NCBI RefSeq assembly: GCF_004359215.1
Contig: NC_090626.1
Location: forward strand, 1,066,552-1,082,846
Source of the DNA: Bremia lactucae
Lineage: Eukaryota; Oomycota; Peronosporomycetes; Peronosporales; Peronosporaceae
Direction: 5' to 3'
DNA: 16,295 nucleotides
In this document: positions 8,747 through 15,614 of the stretch, piece after piece
How the letters are laid out: each line of letters starts with the position of its first letter
How positions within the stretch are numbered: the stretch's first letter is position 1
Notes under the pieces: model-generated
Database searches by the model: none
The model's input: the letters and a program-made list of their open reading frames with translations, nothing else
Told to the model about the DNA's origin: nothing
Made by a program: the position numbers and the translations under genes

Positions 8747-9640
8747 CATGGTTGACAAGTCCATGCGGTAGCCAATAGTACGAAACTTTCAGCTGCGATA
8801 CATGCGGCTGCGGGCGACGCATTTTTGTCTCTTGCGGCAAATGTTTTGTCTGCCGTAGTATCATCTCCTCCCGCTACACTAGATGTGTCGCGTGCTCGTG
8901 GTGAGTCACCATGTGGGTGCGAACCCTATTTGTAGGTCGACTACGGGTGCGAGTCGGCCATTTCGTCAATCGTGATTAGACGTGCTAATAACGTTCGCTA
9001 TAGCATGTTCGATTTCGAAGATGAGGATGATTCCTCATCGCCAGCACTGTCTTCCGTGGCATCACTCGCACATATTTTTGTGCGTGGTGATGATGATGGC
9101 GTAAGCCATCGTAATAAAACTTCTTGTAGTACCCCTGCTTCAGTGGGTACCACTCAGGGGATCGTAGGATCAGAAGGGCCATCCGAAAATACGCGCCTCT
9201 GGCGCCTCTAAATCGATTGCAAAACGTCAATTGCATCGCGCATCTTGATAGAGATGCGAGCCCTTCCCCGGGGCGAAGAAATGGAAAAGACACCCCCTTT
9301 TACTCGCTTCGTGTTGTCAATACAACACGAACAGGGATTTCCACATTAGGCATGGAAGTCCTGCCTCAAGTGACAATCGATGCAATTTATACCTTGCACC
9401 GGTTGGTGTTCGTTTCTCAAACTTAACACGAATCGCGTTAAGTCTTTGAAACCAGGCTTTGCGTCCAATGTATTTGACATCGTGAATGAAAGCGCGTCTA
9501 GATTGCATCAGCAAGACTTTATCTCGCTTGTTGTTGCCACTTTACCATCGATGCTTACAAAAGCATCAAGATAAAAATCTTCCTGAGCGGGAAAATTCTT
9601 CGCGCTGGGATGAAGGCCATGTACCTTTATCTCAATAAAA
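8747..9640 (+). pseudogene. Unrecognised broken gene, antisense to the surrounding element
   Basis: The plus strand is open from 8747 with an Ala/Ser-rich start (STKLSAAIHAAAGDAFLSLA), a TAG at 8933-8935, then the same frame to 9211 (YSMFDFEDEDDSSSPALSSV, acidic). After a frame change the 9217-9426 frame gives FYSLRVVNTTRTGISTLGME, and after another change near 9412 the 9427-9574 frame gives KPGFASNVFDIVNESASRLH and FISLVVATLPSMLTKAS. The sequence runs on as coding-like to about 9640. The minus strand has many stops at 9320-9640, so the plus strand is the coding one there. I cannot name the family. It looks like a disordered N-terminus followed by a helical domain, and may be gag-like. It lies between the chromodomain end of a minus-strand pol and that element's polypurine tract. 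Confidence 0.55.
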
Positions 9641-9644
9641 AAGG

Positions 9645-10006
9645 GATATTTATTTGAGATCTAGTCTTTCTAGACAAGCTATTGATTAGCTGTTCGGCCA
9701 AAAGACACAGCTTCCTTTTAGAGACGAGACCTTTTAATGCCATCGGATGGGTCTCGCCATACTGACGGACGATGGCTTCAACGTCAGCAATCTGCTGGGA
9801 ACGAGGCTCCAGCTGTCATGTGAAGGTGGATAACCGCTCCAGCGAACAAGATAACTCGTTCGCTTCCCCTTCAGATTACGGTGGTTTTGAATACGTTCCA
9901 GAAAGAAACGTTGCCCACCGTGGGAATCCACCAATGGGGTGGCGGAGTTGGAAAGATTAAATTCAACCCATGTGTCGGAACTAGAGCCGAAGCTCGAAAA
10001 ACTCAA
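9645..10006 (-). pseudogene. Chromodomain at the C-terminus of Gypsy pol
   Basis: The frame from 10006 reads LVDSHGGQRFFLERIQNHRN, then KRTSYLVRWSGYPPSHDSW, a standard chromovirus chromodomain with F, W and W positions. After a frame change at about 9865 it continues EPRSQQIADVEAIVRQYGETHP and a basic tail to a stop near 9640. It belongs to a different lineage from the chromodomain at 6356-6601, as the flanking motifs differ (VRWSGYPPSHDSW versus VQWKGYSKRFDSW). Confidence 0.85.
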
Positions 10007-10690
10007 TCACTTCCTCCATGAATTGGTGGGACTTGATCACGAGCGCGAGAAGCGTCGCTCGTTGGAGCAGACGGTGCACGCTCACTATATCGAACGCTTG
10101 GAAGACCATACGAAGAGTGTGTACTCCTTGTTGGAGTACGAGCGGAAATATCACTTTCTACGTGATGAGCTGTCGTCTGCTCATCGCGGTTTTGAGGATT
10201 TTCAAAGCCGACATGAGAATCTCTATACTCAACATGAGAATCTGGTTCGTGACCACAATTTCTATAAGGGATTCTTTAAATGGGTGGTCAGATCCGTCCT
10301 CGGAAGAAACCGTGTACTGATAGTATGGGCGGAACCAACTAACGTAAGAAGTAGGATGCGTTCGCATCCTACGTGGCAATTCTATCGTTTACGCATTGCC
10401 TCTGCGATGCAGTACACGGAAAGGCCTAATGATTTTGGATAGTAGTTTACTGCTACCCACATTAGTGACTACAGCTTAGGTAAGTTTACGATAGAAAGTA
10501 GAACAAGATCATTAATTTCAAATGAAAGAACATTTGCTCTTCCATGTTTGTCTGCGTTCCGTTTCTGACGGTCTACTACGTTAGCGATGGAATCCTGTAC
10601 GAAACGGATTACTGATTCTCGAGCCAGAAGAAGTTTCTCTGCTGACTCATTTGTTTTGTCTTTTTCAGTGCGCTTTGTGCGCACTGCCAT
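10007..10690 (-). pseudogene. Integrase C-terminal region and Ser/Pro-rich linker
   Basis: At 10690-10469 the minus strand reads ARESVIRFVQDSIANVVDRQ, KRNADKHGRANVLSFEINDL and VLLSIVNLPK. IRPFRVLHRRGNA and LPRRMRTHPTSYV...RPYYQY follow (to about 10310), the post-core segment common in Gypsy integrases. The linker between about 10260 and 10000 is open on the minus strand with a Ser/Pro/Arg/His-rich composition (SARTPTRSTHSSYGLPSVRY, then SAPTSDASRARDQVPPIHGG). It includes a small repeat (DSHVEYRDSHVGFEN). A long open frame on the opposite strand is treated as a shadow of this linker. Confidence 0.75.
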
Positions 10691-10699
10691 GAGATAATT

Positions 10700-11605
10700 C
10701 TAATCTTCGATGTCGATTGTTTCGCCATCGACATTTTTCGCGTCGTTTGTATTTTTAACGCGTGATGAGCATGAGCCAGAAATGGTTTTGCTCGTGCGAG
10801 TCCACCCCCCCTTAAACTAGAGGATCCCTTTAATTGGGTGGGTATGCGCTATAGACGCATGCACCAAATCATTGATCGCGAATTTGATCATCGTTGAAAA
10901 TTCGCTCCAATTCGGATACGATTGGACGTAACCTCGAAGTATCTCTTCGAGGACGCGATTTACGCGTTTCGTCTGACCACCTGTCTTTCGATGACCAGAA
11001 GTTGATAAAGTCAGCCGTGTTCCGACAGATCAAAAGACGGATTGCAAAACCTCCCCCGTAAACCGGGGATCTCTATTCGAGACCAATTACGGGGTAAACT
11101 GTGATGTCTGAACACTGTGCCGATTAAGACACGGGTTCAGACCAGAGCCGTGATTGACTCTGGTACTGCAGCAAGATGTACCATCTTGCTGAATATGTCT
11201 ACAAAAACAAGGATTCCATTGTTTTTGTAATCGTCTTCGGGGAAACCGAAAACGAAGTCCATAAATACGGACTGCCAACATTCTGCCGGAAGTGGTAGAG
11301 ATTGGAGAGGTGCACGTGATGAAGGGCTCGGCTTCACCTGTTGACACATATCGCAAACACGCATGTACATGCGCACGAGCTGATACTGGCGGGGCCAGCA
11401 AAAGTCGCGACTTACTATGAGGTAAGTTTTCTCACGTCCACGATGCCCACTTGTGGTGCCTCGTGACACTCATACATGGCGCGCAAGCGCAAATCATTGT
11501 GAGTTGGGACGACGACACGTGGAGTGTTACCAGCAACGGCTGTGTAGTACAGTAAGCTGTAGTGTGTTGTATATCGATCGGATGACGATCAGTAAACACC
11601 CGGTA
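10700..11605 (-). pseudogene. Gypsy integrase with two catalytic substitutions
   Basis: The zinc domain is readable from about 11600 (YTAVAGNTPRVVVPTHNDLR, then CHEAP..GHRGREKTY, then CDMCQQVKPSPSS). The core starts SVFMDFVFGFPEDD with the first Asp, followed by VFVDIFSKMVHLAAVPESIT. The second catalytic Asp of SDRDPRF reads Asn (codon 11075-11077). The Glu of DGQTER reads Lys (codon 10969-10967), exactly 35 codons later. Both changes are G-to-A on the coding strand. The neighbouring Asp of TDG is also lost (reads Gly). Together with stops and frame breaks this makes the enzyme dead. Confidence 0.85.
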
Positions 11606-11610
11606 AATCT

Positions 11611-11933
11611 TTAAAAAAATATTGGAATGATTCTAGATGATTTATAAAACGCAGAAGGTCTTTCTTTATCTTCTATGTAGGCTTTCTTTGTGTCATTAAA
11701 CAATGTTGATGACGGAATACTTGTAATGAGTGTTGCAACATTGGGACTATTTTCACTGTTGGGGTGCGCAGCCGGCTCGAAATCAGGTCGTCGAGATAAC
11801 GCATCAGCGACGACATTAAGTTTTCCTGGTTTATATTCCACGAAGAAATTGTACTGCGCGGAGAAGGTTAGCCGCCTCGCCATTCTTTGTGAGAGGTGTG
11901 GGCTGTTTACGGTCGACCACAATAGGCGGAGTT
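11611..11933 (-). pseudogene. RNase H C-terminal fragment
   Basis: Reads VNSPHLSQRMARRLTFSAQY, then FVEYKPGKLNVVADALSRRP, the last helix and final Asp of a Gypsy RNase H. The tether FEPAAHPNSENSPNVATLIT follows. The segment with the third Asp (YTDHASLR in the copy at 1-453) is deleted. The domain ends abruptly at the TGTAACGGGG boundary at 11934. Confidence 0.85.
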
Positions 11934-12604
11934 TGTAACGGGGCACCTTTTGCTAGTATTGACAGCATGTACTAGCGAATCTACACTGATTACAGTGAAG
12001 GTGGGGTGCCTGTATTACGTCACGTACAGAAAGGTTCTAATAGCGAAGAAGTCTTACTTACTTAGGGTTAGCTCTAAAAAAAAAGAAAGGTAAGATTAAA
12101 TCTCTGTATTAAGTTCCTTTTACGATCTTTTATCTACTGGCTTCATTTATTGATAACTGACTTCGAGGTGTAAATTGCCTCCTTGCGCGACGTCCAACCG
12201 TGTCTTGTAGCGATTGCGCGGTTGATTTGAAATGAAATCAACCAATCAATAGAACTAATTCTTATTGCGTAATTATTATTAATTTTGGAAATATTGGATC
12301 TATAACAGTCCTTCCTCTGATAATTTATATGCCTTAATCTATACGTTATCAGAAGTTATCAGTTATTGAATTACCGTAAGTTATTAGTTAACCACTGTAA
12401 AATGACCACGATGGACGTCAAAACCTAGAAATTTGCGGGTATTATAAGTTTTGAGGGATAAGTTATCAGAGGGAGATCTGTAATTCAAAATATTAAGAAA
12501 TATATAATTTTTGTGATTCTTTATTAATTTCTTTTCATAAGAAATAACATCTTTTAGATCTCTTATAGAAAATTATATTTATGTAAACGGCATAGCCCGT
12601 TACA
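11934..12604. repeat. LTR-like unit with TGTAACGGG ... CCCGTTACA ends
   Basis: A 671-bp AT-rich stretch bounded by perfect 9-bp inverted ends that start TG and end CA, as LTRs do. Flanking pentamers GAGTT (11929-11933) and GATTT (12605-12609) match at 4 of 5, a possible decayed target-site duplication. No coding frame. A hairpin, GGTTGATTT / AAATCAACC, lies at 12220-12243. The end at 12604 read on the minus strand resembles the LTR start at 8630. Orientation is not settled. It interrupts the RNase H fragment on its left, but the missing part of RNase H is not on its right, so it is not a simple clean solo-LTR insertion. Confidence 0.6.
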
Positions 12605-12696
12605 GATTTGATACATGCGTTGTAATATTGACAATATCTAATGTCTTGTTGCTACAATATTACCAACTTTATTAACATTGGAACTATTAAGTAAAG

Positions 12697-12807
12697 AATA
12701 AAATATTTTCAAAGGGTAATAATTTTGTACTTCGTTATTTATTTCCATTTATAGGAAATAATATGTTGTATTACTCTTATAGGGAATAATATGTATGTAA
12801 CGTTACA
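12697..12807. repeat. Diverged second copy of the LTR end at 12486-12604
   Basis: Both stretches contain AAAATATT, then AATTTTTGT or AATTTTGTAC, then TTTATT-AATTTC or TTATTTATTTCC, then AGGAAATAA or AAGAAATAA, CTCTTATAG, and finish ATGTAA...GTTACA. The second copy ends in the 12-bp palindrome TGTAACGTTACA (12796-12807), which has the form of an LTR end joined to an LTR start. Confidence 0.5.
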
Positions 12808-12968
12808 ATGATCATGTGCACGTGACTTTGCATAGCTTCTTCTGGCAAGAGTTGGGAATCGCGAGCACATATTGCAACGACTTGCTGATTGTTCGTGAGT
12901 AAGAAAGCTTGTTAACTCTTAGAGATAGAGCTGCTTAACGCTGGTAAATAATCCTGCGAGCTCTTTAG
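12808..12968. other. Short spacer, no feature supported
   Basis: Mixed-composition sequence with no frame or motif that could be supported. It separates repeat sequence on the left from the single-copy-looking region on the right. Confidence 0.3.
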
Positions 12969-13235
12969 CACGTACGGGAAGCCGCGACATACTTAAGCTC
13001 ATGCGATTTCCATGTTTTAGGTGTCAAGGCCTATCTATTCACCGGCGATCCATGCTACAATTTGAGAGCCGAAGACAAAACCTTTTATTTTGTAATAGCG
13101 TTTTCCAAGCAATGGTGGTGTGTTAAAATTGCTTTGGACGACTGCAAAGTGAGGATTATTGCCAAGGCGCTGCATCACCGCGCAGCTCGGAAAGTCGGTT
13201 GCAGAACTTTGTTTTCGAGTTATCTTTATTCATGA
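12969..13235 (+). CDS. Possible exon or gene fragment, unknown product
   Basis: A plus-strand frame of 88 codons between TAG (12966-12968) and TGA (13233-13235) without an in-frame ATG. It reads YLSSCDFHVLGVKAYLFTGD, AEDKTFYFVIAFSKQWWCVK, and IIAKALHHRAARKVGC. An AATAAA lies at 13273-13278, about 38 bp past the stop. TTTTAG at about 13015-13020 could be a 3' splice site, making the rest a last exon. The composition looks protein-like and differs from the AT-rich repeats to the left, but I recognise no family. It could equally be a chance frame or a gene remnant convergent with the nucleoporin gene. Confidence 0.25.
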   Translation, partial: HVREAATYLSSCDFHVLGVKAYLFTGDPCYNLRAEDKTFYFVIAFSKQWWCVKIALDDCKVRIIAKALHHRAARKVGCRTLFSSYLYS

Positions 13236-13545
13236 TTGTCAAAATGGTCGCAAAAAGATTTATAGTCTGAAGAATAAATGACGTATTTGACAACTCGACG
13301 TCGTCTGAGCGAAAGCGTTAATTTCTACTGGAAAAAGCACCATTTTAAGATTAGCAATCTCGTCTGTTCTGACCGGGTATCGTCACGTTCTGGTGCTTTG
13401 GTAACAGTGAACAATTCACATTAAATTGTAGTTGTTGAATTAGCCTAAGTTGCTCATAATTCTACGGGAAGGACTTCTGGCACAATTTCAACACAGCTAT
13501 ACTACTTCAGCACTACGTGTCTTCTACAGCTTAACGTCAATTACG
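13236..13545. other. Intergenic, 3' flank of the nucleoporin gene
   Basis: About 310 bp with no supported frame. It should contain the 3' untranslated region and polyadenylation site of the minus-strand nucleoporin gene. The minus strand has an AATAAA near 13229-13224, far from the stop codon, so the true poly(A) signal is not certain. Confidence 0.4.
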
Positions 13546-14500
13546 TCACCAGTTAAACAGATAGCTCAAAAGCCGTGAGCAAATATCTCTTTGGCGCTTT
13601 GGAGGGAGCAATATGTCGGCATCCGTTGGCTCAACCTCCAATTCACTGGATCCTAAATTTTGTCGCAGATGAGCGTCAAAGTAATCGGAAACAGGCCCCT
13701 CGTCTAGCGCATTCGCATCCCGATCAGACGGGTAGCACTTTTTGACGCCGACCATTATCCCATTTGTTAACGTGGTACCATCACAGCTTATCGCTTTCTC
13801 GGCCTGCAGTCTCGTGAGATAGCGTATATGCAGCCAGTTTCCACCGCTTGTGGTGCTGGAGAGCGTGATGACCTCGCCCAAGCGCTGAAAGTGGCGTCGA
13901 ATGAGAGATCGGGCGGTTGGAGGGAAGCCAAACACGGTGACCCAATACTGCTTGTCCTGTCCCCACTCGTCACTGTGAAAAGTCGGGTAGTGTGAGGCTT
14001 TTGCTGCCGCCGCTTTAGAAATAGCATATGCAGCCGACGCCTCTGCATTGACCCCACAAGGCAGCTCCACGGGATCAAGCATCGATATCGTCGGTGGTGG
14101 TGGCACCTCTTTGTCCCGAGATCCGTTGCTGGTCGCGGCACCCTGGGATGAACGACATTTGCGTCTGCGCGTGCCAAGACCGTCTTGGTAACTGCCGCCG
14201 AGGCTAAAGGGAGAGTTCCCTGGAATTGTCACGCCCTTTTGCTTGCTACGATTCATATCTAAGCTCTCGGCAAAAGTTAGTCGTTGTTTTGATTTTAATG
14301 ACAACAAGTCTGCCTCAACGCGAGAGTGGGGGGCGCCTTCCGTCGACTTGTCGGCCTTCGTAGTGGATTGTATTGCTGTCAGAAAGGATGGAAAATACTC
14401 ATCTTCTTGCGCCATAATAACAAAGCGGCTACAGGGGAGATACGGGGATCAAAGATGAATTATCGTACGCGAGAAAACAAACGTACCTTGCAGGCGCCAT
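13546..14500 (-). CDS. NUP35: Nucleoporin Nup35/Nup53 family protein (spliced, two exons)
   Basis: The main exon (14428-13546) encodes 289 residues from its internal Met. A 14-nt first exon (14500-14487) joined across a 58-nt intron adds MAPASRFVI in frame, giving 298 residues. Residues about 165-237 form an RRM of the Nup53 type: YWVTVFGFPPTARSLIRRHF, GNWLHIRYLTRLQAEKAIS, NGIMVGVKKC. In Nup35/Nup53 proteins this domain dimerises rather than binding RNA. The protein ends SRLLSYLFNW, the short amphipathic helix with terminal Trp by which the family binds the nuclear membrane. Upstream is a disordered region with a single FSLGG and a PPPPTISMLD segment, comparable to the linker of animal Nup35. 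The expected role is an inner-ring scaffold of the nuclear pore, linking membrane and other nucleoporins. No frameshift or stop, so probably functional. It is the only confident host gene in the window. Confidence 0.88.
14429..14486 (-). other. Predicted 58-nt intron in the nucleoporin gene
   Basis: The minus strand reads AAG|GTACGT at the 5' end and a pyrimidine-rich stretch (CCCCGTATCTCCCCTGTAG) at the 3' end. Splicing joins ATGGCGCCTGCAAG to CCGCTTTGTTATTATGGCG in frame. Short introns are usual in oomycetes. If the internal Met is the real start, the intron lies in the 5' untranslated region instead. Confidence 0.7.
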
Positions 14501-14625
14501 CGCACTGTTAGATGGTTGGCATTGAATCCCTTATAATTAGATACTTTGTTTTGCCTTTAATAATTAAACATGGGAATGTCCAGACCCAGGTTTTTGCTTG
14601 TCCAACCCAGGTTTGAGATATTCTA

Positions 14626-14694
14626 ATTGGCTGAAAGTAGCCCCGTTTTTTACGATTTAATTGGCCATTAGCAATTATATATCTAATTGCCAAT
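14626..14694. promoter_or_regulatory. Three CCAAT boxes upstream of the nucleoporin gene
   Basis: ATTGG at 14626-14630 and 14660-14664 (CCAAT on the gene strand, contexts AGCCAATTAG and GGCCAATTAAA) and CCAAT at 14690-14694 on the plus strand (GCCAATCAAA). They lie about 125-195 bp upstream of the first ATG, a usual distance for NF-Y-type sites. Function is inferred from motif and position. Confidence 0.4.
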
Positions 14695-14704
14695 CAAATC
14701 GTAA
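14650..14704. repeat. Imperfect inverted repeat, 21-bp arms
   Basis: The left arm 14650-14670 (TTACGATTTAATTGGCCATTA) and the right arm 14684-14704 are complementary at 19 of 21 positions around a 13-nt centre. The centre can also pair as GCAATTA / TAATTGC. It carries two of the three CCAAT boxes in opposite orientations. It could be a small MITE-like insertion or a cruciform-prone promoter element. Confidence 0.6.
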
Positions 14705-14971
14705 CACCAGTGTGCGGGAGAAATCTAAATTAGAATATATATTCAACTGCAAAACCACGTTGCACTTATTTTGATTTTTTTGGATGGCATCAAACTACTT
14801 ACCGATCTATTTTTTTTCAATCTGTGATAAGCCGTTAGCCCAGCGTTTGTGTGTGTCATTGCCGACTACAAGAGATACTTGCTGCTGCAAGGTTTCGCGC
14901 GAAGGCGGTACGTAAATTCTCTAACGAAATCACGTGATTTCGTTATAAATCCCCCCGTATCATAGGATTTC
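14705..14971. other. Upstream intergenic region
   Basis: AT-rich sequence between the nucleoporin promoter and the right-hand retrotransposon, with no supported frame. The palindrome at 14922-14945 is its only striking structure. The retrotransposon LTR begins about 470 bp upstream of the nucleoporin start codon, pointing away from the gene. Confidence 0.5.
14922..14945. promoter_or_regulatory. Perfect 24-bp palindrome centred on CACGTG
   Basis: The half-site TAACGAAATCAC is followed directly by its exact reverse complement. The centre CACGTG is the E-box/G-box core bound by bHLH and some bZIP factors. The site is 422 bp upstream of the nucleoporin ATG and 27 bp before the LTR start. Whether it serves the gene, the transposon or neither is unknown. 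Confidence 0.45.
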
Positions 14972-15005
14972 TGAAGCGGTCTAAGATGCCCTAATGTTAC
15001 ACAGT

Positions 15006-15038
15006 CCCCGTTAAGTACACCAAGTGCACTTAACGGGG
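15006..15038. repeat. LTR hairpin 1
   Basis: CCCCGTTAAGT (15006-15016) pairs perfectly with ACTTAACGGGG (15028-15038). One mismatch and a CAC/GTG pair then enclose a CAA loop. Equivalent, partly decayed hairpins lie at 7927-7955 and 5660-5690 in the other LTR copies. Confidence 0.75.
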
Positions 15039-15145
15039 ATTATCAATTACCAAAATAAAATAATTAGATCCAGCACTCGGGTGTGGTTCACATTTGTGAC
15101 CAACCCTTGTGTATATGATGCACATAGGTGCATTCACATTAGGAG

Positions 15146-15166
15146 GGATGACGCCAAGCGTCATCC
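15146..15166. repeat. LTR hairpin 2
   Basis: GGATGACGC, CAA, GCGTCATCC: a perfect 9-bp stem with a CAA loop. The copy at 5509-5727 keeps a 5-bp version (GACGC / GCGTC). The copy at 7892-8352 has lost it. Confidence 0.75.
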
Positions 15167-15251
15167 GTTACGCGAGGTATCTAGAAAAATACGCTCGCAA
15201 TATATATTAAGTGTTATCTATAGAGATGGCATTTTGATTGGTAAAAATAGA

Positions 15252-15292
15252 TATTTATATTTAATGCGATTATATATTAATCAGTCTGAAAA
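15252..15292 (+). promoter_or_regulatory. Predicted LTR core promoter
   Basis: TATTTATA at 15252-15259 lies 29 bp upstream of the TCAGTCTGAAAA block beginning at 15281. This predicts transcription of the element from about 15282, placing the U3/R border there. Confidence 0.5.
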
Positions 15293-15614
15293 TAACTTTC
15301 GACCTAGTAAGTGCGCATGAGGAGCCCGTGACGATAATTTACTAGAGTACTAAGTGCGCTAGGTGAGGTCACTAACGCGCCCACCACAACTACCGCACTG
15401 CACGAAAGAGAAGCTGGTTTAACCGCTTTCTCACTGTGCTAGGGTGTGTCTTAGTGGAGCGTGGCCGCATTACGACATGCCCGCCCAACACTTGGTAGCA
15501 CTTGAAATCCTTCCCACGACCCGCATCTCTGCGTGCGTGCGTGAGGATGAGTCTCAACATTGATTGGGCTCACTTCTCCACCTCTCCGAACATCATCGGG
15601 AGGTGGCAGGGCAC

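Larger units (their letters stand above)
9640..11933 (-). mobile_element. Decayed chromovirus (Ty3/Gypsy) pol 3' half
   Basis: Minus-strand order: RNase H tail (11933-11640), pre-integrase and integrase (about 11600-10700), integrase C-terminal region (10690-10310), Ser/Pro-rich linker (about 10260-10000), chromodomain and tail (10006-9640). Frames shift several times. Protease, gag, most of the reverse transcriptase and the RNase H N-terminus are absent. The RNase H is cut exactly where the LTR-like unit starts (11934). The 3' end is probably the polypurine tract and LTR at 8644-8353, with about 1 kb of antisense-coding sequence between. Confidence 0.88.
14972..15559 (+). repeat. 5' LTR of the right-hand Gypsy element
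   Basis: About 588 bp. The start TGAAGCGG is placed by similarity with the two other family members, whose starts read TGTAACAGG (7892) and TGAAACGGG (5727, minus). A start at TGTTACAC (14995) is the alternative, but similarity clearly continues further left (TTCTGAA, CTAA, TGCCCTAA). It contains two hairpins (15006-15038 and 15146-15166), a TATA-like box, an initiator block and the repeated elements AGTAAGTGCGC and AGTACTAAGTGCGCT. No 3' LTR is in the window for comparison. Confidence 0.8.

Noticed and set aside
8985..9293. Minus-strand frame with a run of five histidines
   Set aside because: It is antisense to the acidic GDDDG-encoding stretch of the plus-strand frame. Neighbouring minus-strand sequence is full of stops.
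9939..10442. A 167-codon plus-strand frame with coiled-coil character and a repeated HENL heptad
   Set aside because: It is antisense to the linker between integrase and chromodomain of a clear minus-strand pol. That linker is itself open for about 90 codons with the Ser/Pro/Arg-rich make-up expected. The last third of the plus frame is antisense to the conserved MRTHPT segment. It is best explained as a shadow of the linker.
13788..14177. A 129-codon minus-strand frame overlapping the nucleoporin gene
   Set aside because: Shadow in another phase of the recognised Nup35/Nup53 coding sequence.
14584..14614. Direct repeat ACCCAGGTTT, two copies 11 bp apart
   Set aside because: Only two short copies, not enough to call a repeat array or operator.
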